A DNA stretch of 64,000 bases from Nocardiopsis mwathae. Lineage in GTDB: Bacteria > Actinomycetota > Actinomycetes > Streptosporangiales > Streptosporangiaceae. Below the pieces are notes generated by a model. The model did no database searches. It had not been told where the DNA came from and saw only the letters and a list, made by a program, of their open reading frames with translations. The position numbers were made by a program, and so were the translations under genes. Numbering within the stretch: the first letter of the stretch is position 1; each line of letters opens with the position of its first letter. This document shows, in pieces, positions 27,801 to 35,565 of this stretch. The DNA lies in assembly GCF_014201195.1 (NCBI RefSeq), contig NZ_JACHDS010000001.1, forward strand, positions 2,604,001 to 2,668,000. Reading direction: 5' to 3'.

Positions 27801-29635
27801 GCGCCTGTGGCCATCGCAGTGTTGATGTTGGTCCAGCCGCGCCGGAAGTTCCCGAGCGTGGTCGCGGCCGCGGCGGCAGCCCCCGCTGTGCGGTTGATGC
27901 CGGTCGTCAGCAGCCCGACCGTGGTCACGACTTTGCCGCCGACCCACACCATGGGGCCGATCGCGGCCACGACCATGCCGATCGTGGTGGCGGTGGACAG
28001 CAGCTCGGGGTTGGTGTGCGCCAGGTCTTGGAGTCCGACCGTCAGCCACTTCACCCGGTCGGTGGCCTGCTCCAGCATCCCGGAGTCGCCGATCGCGATC
28101 AGCAGGCCCTCCAGGGCGGATTTCAGTTCCGCTAGGGCCCCGTTGAGGCCCTGCATCTGGATGTCGGCGATGTCCTGGGCAGTGCCCCCGGCGCCCTCCA
28201 GCTCGGTGGTGAGATCCGAAAGCGCCCCGGAACCCTGCTCCAGCAGCGCGGACATGCCCGGCCCGGCCTCCAGGCCGAAAATGGTGAGCATGTCGGCCGT
28301 GGAGGCCCCCGAATGCTCCAGTTGGCCGATGATGTCGACCAAAGGAAGCATCTGCCCGGTGGAGTCAGCGACAGACACTCCGAGCTCGTCAAGGGTGTCC
28401 TTGACCGCGCCGGTCGGCTTCAGGAGGCGGCTGATCGCCCCGCGCAGCACGGTCCCGGCCTGTTCGCCCTGGATACCGGCGTTGCCGAGCAGGCCGACCG
28501 CAGCCGAAACCTCTTCGAACTGCAATCCGGCGGACTTAGCGACCGGGCCGATGTACTTGAACGAGTCGCCGAGCATCCGCATGTTGACGTTCGAGGACGT
28601 GAACGTCTTGGCGAGGACATCGTTGACCCTGGTCAGGTCGCTGGCGGCGAACCCGTACCCGGTGAGGATGTTGGAGGCGATGTCGGCCGCGTCCGCCAGG
28701 TCCAGCTGGCCGGCTGCCGCCAAGTCCAACGTTCCGGGAAGGGCGGTGAGGATGTCGTTGGCGTCGAACCCCGCCATGGCCAGGTAGCCCATGGCGTCGG
28801 CGGCCTGGGAGGCCGAGTACTGGGTGGACGCGCCGAGCTGCTGGGCCAGGCCCCTCAGCTGGGAGAACTGGTCGCCAGTGGCACCGGAAACCGCGCGGAC
28901 GCGGTTCATGGACGACTCGAAGTCCCCGGCGGTGGACAGCATCACCCCGGAGGCCGCCACCAGCGGGACCGTCATCCTGGTCGTGGCCGACCGGCCGACC
29001 GCCGCCATCTCGTCCCCGGCCGACCGCCACGCCCGCCCCGCCTCGGCGACACCTTCGGAGGAAGCGGCGGTGATCGCCCCACCCACAGCCCCGGACAGGG
29101 CGGAGGTGATCGCGGGACCGGCCTTGGCGATGACACCGCCGAGGTCGCGGGTCGAGCGGGCCAGCGCTGCCGACAGGGCGGCCCCACCTGCCGACCCGGC
29201 GCGGGTGCCCTGGGCCGACATGGCGGCCGGGAGGGTGCGCTCGGTGGACTGGGCGACGGCCTGGACTGCGGCGCGGGTGGCGGCCTGGGTGGAGGCGGTC
29301 AGGGCGGCCCCCATGGACCGGTCCACCGCACGGGCCGCCGAGGACGACAGGGTTTCCCCGGCGCGCGCCCCGGCCGCCCCCATCGCTGAGGGCATGGCGG
29401 TGGTGGCGGCGCGCCCGGCCGCCTTCGCGGTCTTCTCCCCCGCCTCGCTGGCGGCCTTGGCGGCGGTGCGGGACACTTCCCGGCCAGCGGCGTCGGTGAT
29501 GCCTGATCCGAGGCGGGTGCCGGTGGTGGTGGCGGCTTTCGCGGCGGCGCGGGTCGCCTCGGCCCCCAGCCGTTTGGAGAAGTCGCGCATGGACGGCAGG
29601 ACGTTGAGCCAGACGGCGCCGACAGTGGAGGCCAC
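24848..29635 (-). CDS. Tail tape measure protein with C-terminal CHAP-like domain
   Basis: About 1595 aa; length sets tail length (a long siphovirus tail). The N-terminus is Ala-rich and helical. Then comes a TP901-type tape-measure core (SSMNRVRAVSGATGDQFSQL, GASTQYSASQAADAM), hydrophobic segments in the middle (AWTAAQWALNVAWNAHPVGL, and IPALLLGVAAAVLYVLG), and long repeats of about 11 residues built on RDRAV/DLRN-like units. A C-terminal CHAP/NlpC-like domain has C1385 in LPWCAMFVSKI and H1438 in NGHINIVV, with the preceding AKSKVG and DYSNEF typical of such hydrolases. This domain likely cuts peptidoglycan during DNA entry. Start GTG at 29635 after AAGGGGAGG. Confidence 0.9.
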   Translation of the reverse strand: MASTVGAVWLNVLPSMRDFSKRLGAEATRAAAKAATTTGTRLGSGITDAAGREVSRTAAKAASEAGEKTAKAAGRAATTAMPSAMGAAGARAGETLSSSAARAVDRSMGAALTASTQAATRAAVQAVAQSTERTLPAAMSAQGTRAGSAGGAALSAALARSTRDLGGVIAKAGPAITSALSGAVGGAITAASSEGVAEAGRAWRSAGDEMAAVGRSATTRMTVPLVAASGVMLSTAGDFESSMNRVRAVSGATGDQFSQLRGLAQQLGASTQYSASQAADAMGYLAMAGFDANDILTALPGTLDLAAAGQLDLADAADIASNILTGYGFAASDLTRVNDVLAKTFTSSNVNMRMLGDSFKYIGPVAKSAGLQFEEVSAAVGLLGNAGIQGEQAGTVLRGAISRLLKPTGAVKDTLDELGVSVADSTGQMLPLVDIIGQLEHSGASTADMLTIFGLEAGPGMSALLEQGSGALSDLTTELEGAGGTAQDIADIQMQGLNGALAELKSALEGLLIAIGDSGMLEQATDRVKWLTVGLQDLAHTNPELLSTATTIGMVVAAIGPMVWVGGKVVTTVGLLTTGINRTAGAAAAAATTLGNFRRGWTNINTAMATGAPLATRLSAAIRSQTLLWNQQATAQGRSVLGMKAYNTWVKIVRGTTLAWTAAQWALNVAWNAHPVGLIITGLVLLGVAIYEAYQHCEWFRDGLNAMGAAIMSVLQPVVWACQVTWDAIVAGWDWVVDASSAAWDALVDGWDALVGVFTDPPSFSEIVTALQDAGAQAADWLKARGDDLVAWAGDLPARFYDAMVDLGQGLMDLLAGILDLDNLTRIGQDIAGWLTGLGDDIIAWATELPGRVGPRVSEIGDAALEWLKELPGKAHEHLTGFAQSIVDRVKSIPGKISEAIDTGAIVEWVDGLKDKALEKLRGLADSAVEWAKELPAKLSSAVDNAANIVDWLAEWGPKILAGLGIAVAVVVAGIPALLLGVAAAVLYVLGVIVFELGKWLTEKFTGLMSLVGQAISSKVSEVGSKFAELRDDMVQTAVDLKNRVVGLFTGLRDDAISRVQGMRDQVVQRAVSLRDRAVSTYADLRNKTVSIFTAVRDKPAQLVATLRDWVAQRASSLRDRTVKVFEDFRAKSIRAFERAQQGIKTAWDKIRSATKKPVQFVVDTVYNNGIRAVWNKVAGLVKMDKLSRMAFADGGTLPGYTPGKDVHRFFSPTGGILDLSGGESVMRPEFTAAVGPGWVNAINSAARSGGTAGVRNALSGMVPHQAFANGGILDRIGSFARAATDGFTGGLKKTAKAALDPLVGETLAAIGGGRMGRFGDAVAKLPKSMISGLTSWLGKVIEPKLGGDFGSMIKLAKSKVGNFGGSDYSNEFTRAFGMNGLPWCAMFVSKIIKDAKVADRYNNIWSAAVASFNGGMKHVPLSERRTGDLATYRGNGHINIVVDRNTTVGGNESNAVRINKGYVNSATAILRPKAMATGGIIDWKDFLLQDRADNTAATTPLLTQALRASIGVPTLYDDGGWLPPGLNLVANATGGPEPVLTREQWADIRADRNREPAAREGHTFHITETRAPRSTARQVVTALRDYEALHPTVR

Positions 29636-29654
29636 CCCCGCACCTCCCCTTTTC

Positions 29655-30038
29655 CTACTGGTCGTGGTTGCGGGAGTGGGCGGGGGTGAGCCGGGCCACC
29701 ATCGCCTCATAGCCGTCGCGCAGCGCCTGCGCCTGCTCCTCGCGGGCAGCCTGCTCGGCCTCGTCCGTGGGGCGCGGCACCGGATCGGGGCGTTTGATCG
29801 CCCGCGGATTCTTCGCGTTGACCGCGGCGGTCAGGGTGGCGTGCTCCCGCACCGCGTCCGTGATCGCCGCCAGCAGGTAGGTGTCATCCGACCAGGTGTG
29901 GCCGCGCGCTGACCGGTGCAGCGCGGAGTCCGGCGGCAGGTGCTCCACCAGGACACGCAACTGCCGCAGGGTGATCTCACCCCGGAAGTACTCGGCTACC
30001 GCGTCGCGGTGGTACTCGGCGATGAGCGCCGCCTCCAC
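29655..30038 (-). CDS. Tail assembly chaperone, downstream (T) part
   Basis: 127-aa frame that is normally made only as an extension of the upstream chaperone by ribosomal frameshift. Upstream of its nominal GTG the frame stays open and reads YTVLDLLGDHPEAVEA, the usual junction sequence of such proteins, back into the 30065-30403 gene. Then EYHRDAVAEYFRGEITLRQL and LVEHLPPDSALHR. It sits right before the tape measure gene, as G/GT chaperones do. Confidence 0.8.
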   Translation of the reverse strand: MEAALIAEYHRDAVAEYFRGEITLRQLRVLVEHLPPDSALHRSARGHTWSDDTYLLAAITDAVREHATLTAAVNAKNPRAIKRPDPVPRPTDEAEQAAREEQAQALRDGYEAMVARLTPAHSRNHDQ

Positions 30039-30064
30039 CGCCTCGGGGTGGTCGCCCAGGAGGT

Positions 30065-30403
30065 CTAGGACCGTGTAGGGCGCCCGTCCACCAGCTCGTC
30101 CTGAAGGCTGGCGTTGACATCGAGGAAGACCAGCATGACGTCAGCGTCACGATGCTCGGGGTGGGCGATGAACTGCTCGTACTGGTCGCCCAGGATCGCG
30201 CGGGCCTTGTCGGAGGTGGTCTTGGCGGCGTCGAAGGCCTCGCTCCACTCGTCGTCGGCGAACAGCGGGTGCGGGAAAGCGTAGGTTTCCCCGTCCTCAC
30301 CGTCGAAAGCGACCTTGGCCTCGTCGTCCAGGCCCAGGGTTTCGGTGTACTTGCGGCGCACCGCGGCGAGGGTGCGGCGGGTCTTGCGGTTCTTCTCAGC
30401 CAC
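30065..30403 (-). CDS. Tail assembly chaperone, upstream (G) part
   Basis: 112-aa protein (RRKYTETLGLDDEAKVAF, PHPLFADDEWSEAFDAAK, IAHPEHRDADVMLVFLDVN). It binds the tape measure during tail assembly. Position between tail tube and tape measure, and the overlapping -1 frame at its end, identify it as the G partner of a G/GT pair. Confidence 0.82.
   Translation of the reverse strand: MAEKNRKTRRTLAAVRRKYTETLGLDDEAKVAFDGEDGETYAFPHPLFADDEWSEAFDAAKTTSDKARAILGDQYEQFIAHPEHRDADVMLVFLDVNASLQDELVDGRPTRS
30076..30088 (-). other. Probable -1 programmed frameshift site
   Basis: Near the end of the G frame the - strand reads GACGGGCGCCCTAC. Zero frame gives GGG CGC CCT ACA; the -1 frame gives GCG CCC TAC, which continues into YTVLDLL of the T frame. 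The slip may occur at the CCC/T codon. No classical heptamer is evident, so the exact slip position is uncertain. Confidence 0.6.
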
Positions 30404-30420
30404 TCACGGGCTCCAATCGT

Positions 30421-30687
30421 CTACTTCTTCTTGGGGATGGCGGGTTCCAGGTCCGCCGACTCCGGCGAGATGTGCAGGGTCTCGGGATCGGGCTCGGTGA
30501 CGGTCACCTCGGCGGTGGCCTCCAGGCCCCTATAGGTGGCGGTGATCGTCGCCTCACCGGGGGCCACGGCGGTGGCCGTCCCGGTCTTGTCCACGGTGGC
30601 CACACTGGTGTCCGAGCTGGACCAGTCCGCGTCAGCGGTGACATCACCGTGGTTGGTGGTGGCGGTGAACTGGCGGGTGGAAGCCAT
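30421..30687 (-). CDS. Small Ig-like (BIG2-type) protein
   Basis: 88-aa protein made of one bacterial Ig-like domain: SSSDTSVATVDKTGTATAVA and PGEATITATYRGLEATAEV are the classic BIG2 pattern. The end is acidic, then lysine-rich. Start ATG at 30687 with CTGGAGGGGAC upstream. It follows the tail tube gene by 83 bases and probably decorates the tail and helps adhesion to cells or surfaces. Confidence 0.8.
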   Translation of the reverse strand: MASTRQFTATTNHGDVTADADWSSSDTSVATVDKTGTATAVAPGEATITATYRGLEATAEVTVTEPDPETLHISPESADLEPAIPKKK

Positions 30688-30770
30688 AGGTGTCCCCTCC
30701 AGGGGTGGTGTGCGGTTGGTGGTCGCCCAGCCCACTCACACGGTGAGCCGGACCTCGCGGGGCGCCACCC

Positions 30771-31427
30771 TCAGGAAGAAGGGTCCGGCCGCCCACCAGC
30801 GAGTTCACGCCACCCGGGGCCATCCAGCCAATTCAGGACGTCCGTGCCGAACACCGGGTCCATGTAGGCCTTGACAGTGGTCTCATAGCCGGTCGCGTCA
30901 GAGCGCGACTCCTGGGCGCCGCCCACGTCGGTCACCGCGCCGCGCGGGAACAGGCGCGCCCGGACACGCTCCTGGCCGGTGGTCTTCGACCGGTCAGAAG
31001 CGAGGAACAACCACCGCCGGTCAACGGTCGGCGGAACAGCGGGCTTGGCCCACCGCAGCGGCTTGCCCAGGTCAGTGCCCAGTTCGTCGAACTGCAACCC
31101 CTCGTACAGGGCGATGGACACCGGGCTGGTTTCGAGCATGGTGAACTTCGCTGTCTGGGTGTCGCTGTTGATGTCGTCGCGCACCGAGGTCGCTTCCTGG
31201 GCGGCCTTGGTCTCGGCCAGGTCCCGGTCCCGGTCATGCGTGGTGCCGTCCTCACCGGTGTAGCCCACCGGGTACCAGCCCTCGGGCAGCGGCTCCAGCT
31301 CCCCCGTGTCCGGATCGAACAGCTGGTCAGGCACAGGGGTGGTGTAAGAGGCGACGAACACCGCGGTGAACAGGCCCTTGAAAACGAGGTCCTTGTTGAC
31401 GGTGTAGAGGCTCGCCACGTCGGGCAA
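30771..31427 (-). CDS. Major tail protein (tail tube)
   Basis: 218-aa protein. LYTVNKDLVFKGLFTAVFVA is followed by a beta-rich body (DINSDTQTAKFTMLETSPVS, VDRRWLFLASDRS). These features and the location between tail completion and chaperone genes match the actinophage tail tube protein. Confidence 0.82.
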   Translation of the reverse strand: MPDVASLYTVNKDLVFKGLFTAVFVASYTTPVPDQLFDPDTGELEPLPEGWYPVGYTGEDGTTHDRDRDLAETKAAQEATSVRDDINSDTQTAKFTMLETSPVSIALYEGLQFDELGTDLGKPLRWAKPAVPPTVDRRWLFLASDRSKTTGQERVRARLFPRGAVTDVGGAQESRSDATGYETTVKAYMDPVFGTDVLNWLDGPGWRELAGGRPDPSS

Positions 31428-31499
31428 AGCGGATCTCCTTGCTGTGAGTCACCCCCGCGGCGGTGTGGCAGGCACGCAGGGGTCAAGCGGTTTAGGGGC

Positions 31500-31865
31500 T
31501 CAGCCATCAGAGCGGGACGCGAGCCGAACGATCTGGAACGTGCGGTACAACTCGGGGTCGGGGTGGGTGGCTTGGCCGGGGCCTGAGTGCAGCCGCACGT
31601 CGTCGACCAGCACGTTTTGGTAGAAGCGGGTTGATAGCGCCACCAGCTCCTCGGTGGCGGCGCGGGTGGTCGCCCACACCACTTCGGGGTCGGTGTCCAA
31701 CGCGTCGAGCTCGAACAGGACCGTGGTCTCCCCCGCATGGGTGCTCTGGCCTCCGGGGGCGCGGCGCACCCGCACCACCGGCAACTCCTCCCGCAGCCGC
31801 TCGGCGGCCGGGAGTTTCGTGCACACCCGCACCTCGGGCAGGCGCTCGGCCAGCCACGCGACCAC
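31500..31865 (-). CDS. Tail terminator / tail completion protein
   Basis: 121-aa protein (VAWLAERLPEVRVCTKLP, VVRVRRAPGGQSTHAGETT, FELDALDTDPEVVWATTRAA) with the alpha/beta pattern of tail completion proteins that cap the tail tube. Start GTG 31865. Position directly before the tail tube gene supports the call. Confidence 0.72.
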   Translation of the reverse strand: MVAWLAERLPEVRVCTKLPAAERLREELPVVRVRRAPGGQSTHAGETTVLFELDALDTDPEVVWATTRAATEELVALSTRFYQNVLVDDVRLHSGPGQATHPDPELYRTFQIVRLASRSDG

Positions 31866-31885
31866 CAGGGCGGTGAAATCCAGGC

Positions 31886-32179
31886 TCAGAGCACCCTCCC
31901 TGAGGCTTTGAGCAACGACAGGAGGCGGGCACGCGCCGCCCCGTCCGCATCCGCGGCAGGTTCGGCGCGCACCTGCGCCTCGGGGCGGCCACGGCCCTTG
32001 CCCTGGGGTCGGACGCTCTCCGCGACGGTGATCTCCGCCTTCAGGCCGGAGCCGGCCGACAGGGTGCGGGCGTTGGCCGCGATGTCCTCCGCCCGTTTCC
32101 GCAGGGCGTCGCGGACGCCTTTGGACCGCATCGCCTCACCGATGCCCGCATAATCGGGCTGGAAGTAGGCGTTGCCCAC
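31886..32179 (-). CDS. HK97 gp10-like head-tail protein
   Basis: 97-aa basic protein with an N-terminal helix region (DYAGIGEAMRSKGVRDALRK) and a beta C-terminus, like the neck/gp10 family. The start lies 3 bases after the upstream stop. It connects the head closure protein to tail completion. Confidence 0.68.
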   Translation of the reverse strand: MGNAYFQPDYAGIGEAMRSKGVRDALRKRAEDIAANARTLSAGSGLKAEITVAESVRPQGKGRGRPEAQVRAEPAADADGAARARLLSLLKASGRVL

Positions 32180-32182
32180 GCG

Positions 32183-32515
32183 TCACCCCCTGACATGGCG
32201 AAGGTGGATCGCGGTGTGGGTGAGCCGCCCGGTGGGTGAGCGCTGCTGTTCGGGGCGGCCGTGCACCTCGGCGACGATCCCCCGGTGTTCGAAGGCGTCG
32301 GTGGGGTGCACATTGGTGAATCCGCGGATGTAGAGGCGAAAGTGAGCGGTCACCGTGTCCCGCGTGGTGGTCTCGTCTTCGGAGGAGTCCACGGTCTGCC
32401 AGCACACCCCGTGCAGCGGCACGCGCTCGTCGATGTAGACGTCGTTGCCGTACTGGTCCCGCCCGTCGAGGCGGCGCCGCACCCACGTCACGGTGTCGGA
32501 CCACAGCAGGCTCAC
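32183..32515 (-). CDS. Head closure / head-tail joining protein
   Basis: 110-aa beta-barrel-like protein (LLWSDTVTWVRRRLDGRDQY, then TAHFRLYIRGFTNVHPTDAF). The pattern of a WxRxxxxRDxYGND start and a barrel fold is that of head-tail stoppers. ATGA overlap with the connector gene upstream. Confidence 0.72.
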   Translation of the reverse strand: MSLLWSDTVTWVRRRLDGRDQYGNDVYIDERVPLHGVCWQTVDSSEDETTTRDTVTAHFRLYIRGFTNVHPTDAFEHRGIVAEVHGRPEQQRSPTGRLTHTAIHLRHVRG

Positions 32516-33024
32516 GGGCGCGCCCCCAGCCGGTACCGGTCTAGGGCGGCTTCGTCGAGCGGGTCAAGGGCGGTCGCCTGGGCGTAGCGCACGGTGAGCC
32601 GGTCCACCGTCTCCGAGACCACACCGGCGGGGACCGACGCGGCGCGCGCCGCCAACCCCACCGCCAGGGCGGCGAGGTTGTCCGGCACCGGGTCATACCC
32701 GGCCGTGTAGTCCACGGTGATGCGGCCGAACCCCTGCGGCCACCCATGCGGGTGGTGAAGCTGGGCGTAGCGGTGCGACACCCGGTACCCGGCCACTGGC
32801 TTCCCGTCGACGCGGACCTCGTGGACCTGGCGCAGCCGCATCGTGTGCAGGGTCAGCACCCGCCCGCCGTGGCCGTCATACTCCTCACCGTCCACGGTGT
32901 GCCGTTCGATCGGCCACCCGCAGCAATCGACGATGTTCTGGCAGGCTGCGGCCAGGAGGGCGGGGGCGTGCGGCGGGGGCGGCACGTCACTGTGCCGCCC
33001 CCAATCCTCCAGGGTGGCCAACAT
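32512..33024 (-). CDS. Head-tail connector (gp6-like) protein
   Basis: 170-aa protein. LATLEDWGRH starts the sequence; LLAAACQNIVDCCGW, then strands VLTLHTMRLRQVHEV and GRITVDYTAGYDPVPDNLAA are typical of the connector that docks on the portal. The ATG overlaps the upstream stop as TGATG. Confidence 0.78.
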   Translation of the reverse strand: MLATLEDWGRHSDVPPPPHAPALLAAACQNIVDCCGWPIERHTVDGEEYDGHGGRVLTLHTMRLRQVHEVRVDGKPVAGYRVSHRYAQLHHPHGWPQGFGRITVDYTAGYDPVPDNLAALAVGLAARAASVPAGVVSETVDRLTVRYAQATALDPLDEAALDRYRLGARP

Positions 33025-33332
33025 CAGTTGCCTCCCCGCTTCGTGTGCGGGGCGCGGGCCTTGTTGTGCGCAGGCTCCGCGCTCCCCTGCACCTCCTGGT
33101 CGCCGTGGTCCGGGTCGAGGAGCTTGCGGCGGCGCGCCTCCCTCTCGGTCAGCTGCACCTTCGTGCGGTACCCGTTCATTTCGACCTCGTAGGTGGCCAG
33201 CGGTCCAGGGTTGGTCATGGTGTTCACCCCCTCCCCCAACGAGATGACGCTCGGCGCGGCGCCGGGTGTGCCGCAGGAGGCATGTCCCGCCCCGCACACC
33301 GGACACCGGCCTTTCTGCTGCCGGACGAACAC
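33024..33332 (-). CDS. Small phage protein with Cys motif
   Basis: 102-aa protein. The N-terminal GRCPVCGAGHASCG could bind zinc. A short strand-rich domain follows (ATYEVEMNGYRTKVQLTERE), then a Lys/Arg-rich tail. Such proteins lie between capsid and connector genes of actinophages; role unknown. An internal ATG at 33218 with GAGGGGG upstream is a possible alternative start that would omit the Cys motif. Confidence 0.65.
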   Translation of the reverse strand: MFVRQQKGRCPVCGAGHASCGTPGAAPSVISLGEGVNTMTNPGPLATYEVEMNGYRTKVQLTEREARRRKLLDPDHGDQEVQGSAEPAHNKARAPHTKRGGN

Positions 33333-33338
33333 CGGCTA

Positions 33339-33578
33339 CTACTTCTTCTTGGCGGCGTCTTCGAGGGCCTTGACCCTCTCTGCCAGCGCCTCCAGGTCGG
33401 CCCCGGCCGCGTACCCGGGGTGCTCATGGTCGCCGGGCGGGAAACTCGACGGCTTGGACTCGATGTCCTCCCACTCGACAGGGCCACCGGCCCCGCCACC
33501 GGAGGGGACCAGGCCCTCCAGATCCTCCGGCTTCTCCGCGCTGCGCAGGCGGGCCTGGAACTCGCTCATGTGGCTCAT
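33339..33578 (-). CDS. Small phage structural-region protein
   Basis: 79-aa acidic protein: MSEFQARLRSAEKPEDLEGL, a Gly-rich turn, a GDHEHPGYA segment and a C-terminal coiled coil (ADLEALAERVKALEDAAKKK). Possibly a head decoration or fibre-like protein; unproven. Confidence 0.65.
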   Translation of the reverse strand: MSHMSEFQARLRSAEKPEDLEGLVPSGGGAGGPVEWEDIESKPSSFPPGDHEHPGYAAGADLEALAERVKALEDAAKKK

Positions 33579-33780
33579 ATGGGGAACCTCCGCATCACTA
33601 CCGCAAACCTATGATCTGCGACACACCAATCTTCGGAACCGAACTTGAAACACGGGAACACCAGGGCTTTTAAATGAGGATCAAAACAGCACCACCAATA
33701 CACCGAAGAAGCATGCACATAGAATCACCCCTGGCGGACAACTCCCACCAGGGAAACCCTCCACACAGAAAGGACACCCA

Positions 33781-34023
33781 TTGCTGAAAAGCGCAAAGAA
33801 ATCAGCATCCGCAATCCTCGCCACCGCCAGCATGGCGACCGTCGCACTTATCGCAACAGCCCCGGCGGCCGCAGCCCACAACGGACCGATCACCGTCGCA
33901 AGTGGCTTGAGTGAAAAGCGGTGCAACACCTTGCAGGGGATATACACCCGCTTCGAGCCCCGGTACAAATTCGGCTGCGTCCGAACCTTCCCCGACTACA
34001 AGCTCGTAAGGTTCGCGAAATGA
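33781..34023 (+). CDS. Small secreted peptide, opposite-strand cargo gene
   Basis: 80-aa protein on the opposite strand to the head genes. A Lys-rich N-terminus and hydrophobic stretch (ASAILATASMATVALIATAP, ending AAAA) form a signal peptide; cleavage would leave about 48 residues with two Cys (KRCNTLQ and FGCVRTF), probably one disulfide, and a basic C-terminus. TTG start after GAAAGGA. Codon use is AT-richer than in the neighbours. A strong hairpin lies 48 bases downstream. The setting is that of a phage moron expressed in the lysogen; function unknown. Confidence 0.65.
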   Translation: MLKSAKKSASAILATASMATVALIATAPAAAAHNGPITVASGLSEKRCNTLQGIYTRFEPRYKFGCVRTFPDYKLVRFAK

Positions 34024-34070
34024 TCCGCCCAGAGGAAACTCCGGAATGATCTAGAGACCTCAAATCATGC

Positions 34071-34110
34071 GGGCACCGCCGGAGCCTACGCAAGGCCGCC
34101 GGCGGTGCCC
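34071..34110. terminator. Strong hairpin between secreted peptide and capsid gene
   Basis: Perfect 12-bp stem (GGGCACCGCCGG with CCGGCGGTGCCC, arms 34071-34082 and 34099-34110) with a 16-base loop, between the convergent peptide gene and the capsid gene. No clear T run on either side, but the position suggests a bidirectional stop or roadblock. Confidence 0.6.
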
Positions 34111-34121
34111 TGCCCGCCGGG

Positions 34122-35447
34122 CTAAGCGGCCAGTTCCACCTTCACGAACGCACTGGGCTGGATCACCGCGAACGCCACACGGCACTCCGCGAGAATGGCG
34201 ACCATGTTCCGGACAAAAAAGTCCGCATGCGAATCAGTGACGGTGATAGAGGCGTCCTCGCGGTCGTACAGGATCGCCTTCTGCCAATCCCCCACGAACA
34301 GCTGGCCCTGCGGCACCGCCTCGTTCTCCACCACCGGCAGGTTCCACAAGGTGCCGGTGCCCCCGGCCGCCACCGGGCCGCCCAGCACATAGCGTCCCTC
34401 GTTGTCCTTGATCAGGTCCATCGCCTCAAGGTCGAGCGGGTTGCCCACAATGCCATTGGCCCGCGCGCGAGCGCCCAGCCGAGCCATCGTCTTCGCGCGT
34501 CGAATCGCCTCGATATTGGACCGCACAGGGTCACCCTTGCCCGGGTCGACGTTCAGGACCTGGACGCCGTCGGTGTTGGCGATACCGCGCAGATTCTCCG
34601 AACCGCTGTCATCACCGGAAATGATCTGCCGGTCGATCTCATCTTCCAGGCCGTAGCGCAGGAGGGCGTCGACCAGGGTGCGCACCTGGGCGGCGTCACT
34701 GATCGCGCGTCTGGTCATGGCGAACCAGTGGGCGATGGTCTTCACACCCGTCGAGCTCTGCCGGGTGGTGAATCCGGACAGCGGCTTCACGCCAGTGTTC
34801 GGCCCCGCCTCCTTCGGGGTTTCCACCTGCTGGGACTCGGCCACGAACCGGGCGTTCAGCGACACCGCGTCGATGTAGGTGTACTCGACCGTGTCGCTCG
34901 TGGTGGTCGCCGAGGCCACCAGCTCCCGCATCGTCAGCGGCCGCATGAACGGGTCCAGCCCGAGCTGGAGGCCCCGGTAGTCCGGTCGGACGAACCCGCC
35001 CGCGCTACTTCGGTCCGAACCGGTCAGCAACAGGTCCTTGTAGCCCACCGGGCGGGAATTGATGCGCTGCTGGGTCCCGAAGTGCGCGCCCGACTTGGAC
35101 GCCAGCATCTCCTGGAACTCCGCAGAGTCCACGAAATGCTCACCCAGGGACTTACCGCCCAGGTCGGCGCTCTTGCCTCCCCGTGGCGGGCGCTGGCCAC
35201 CGTTTGAAGGGCTGTACCCGACGCCTTCCAGATCCTTGATCGCTTCCCGGAGCGCGTTGTCGCCCCGGCGAGCCTTCACCTGCTGAGCGACGTCTCGGGC
35301 CTTCGCGAGGTGCTGGTGGGCGGCGGCCCGCTCGTCCTCGGTCATGTCGCGGCCCGCGTGTTCGGCTGCGTCCGCGATGTCACTGGCGGCCTTCAGGGAC
35401 GCCTTCAGCTGCCCCTCAAGGTCGTCCAGGGTGTGGGTGTGCGCCAT
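34122..35447 (-). CDS. HK97-family major capsid protein
   Basis: 441-aa protein. An N-terminal coiled-coil delta domain (LDDLEGQLKASLKAASDIAD) that the protease removes is followed by the capsid fold: FVRPDYRGLQLGLDPFMRP, VEYTYIDAVSLNARFVAE, the spine helix AAQVRTLVDALLRYGLEDEI and the P-domain end. ATG 35447 chosen with GAGGAA upstream. It follows the protease, as usual. Confidence 0.92.
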   Translation of the reverse strand: MAHTHTLDDLEGQLKASLKAASDIADAAEHAGRDMTEDERAAAHQHLAKARDVAQQVKARRGDNALREAIKDLEGVGYSPSNGGQRPPRGGKSADLGGKSLGEHFVDSAEFQEMLASKSGAHFGTQQRINSRPVGYKDLLLTGSDRSSAGGFVRPDYRGLQLGLDPFMRPLTMRELVASATTTSDTVEYTYIDAVSLNARFVAESQQVETPKEAGPNTGVKPLSGFTTRQSSTGVKTIAHWFAMTRRAISDAAQVRTLVDALLRYGLEDEIDRQIISGDDSGSENLRGIANTDGVQVLNVDPGKGDPVRSNIEAIRRAKTMARLGARARANGIVGNPLDLEAMDLIKDNEGRYVLGGPVAAGGTGTLWNLPVVENEAVPQGQLFVGDWQKAILYDREDASITVTDSHADFFVRNMVAILAECRVAFAVIQPSAFVKVELAA

Positions 35448-35565
35448 CTGCGCTGTTCCTCGTTCCTGGGTTGGAGCGAGGCGGCACCGACGGCCGGGCA
35501 CACCCCCGATGGGGGTGGCGGGGCTGGTGTGGCCTGCATGGTCTGCTTGCTTAAAGGTGGGCGGC

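Noticed and set aside
27002..29389. Long + strand frames across the tape measure gene (377, 359 and 358 aa)
   Set aside because: Shadow frames of a GC-rich gene; no protein-like motifs and no start signals.
30421..30790. Frameshift fusion of tail tube and Ig-like protein
   Set aside because: Neither alternative frame connects: the -1 frame meets a TGA at 30736-30738 and the +1 frame is not that of the Ig domain. The Ig gene has its own ribosome binding site.
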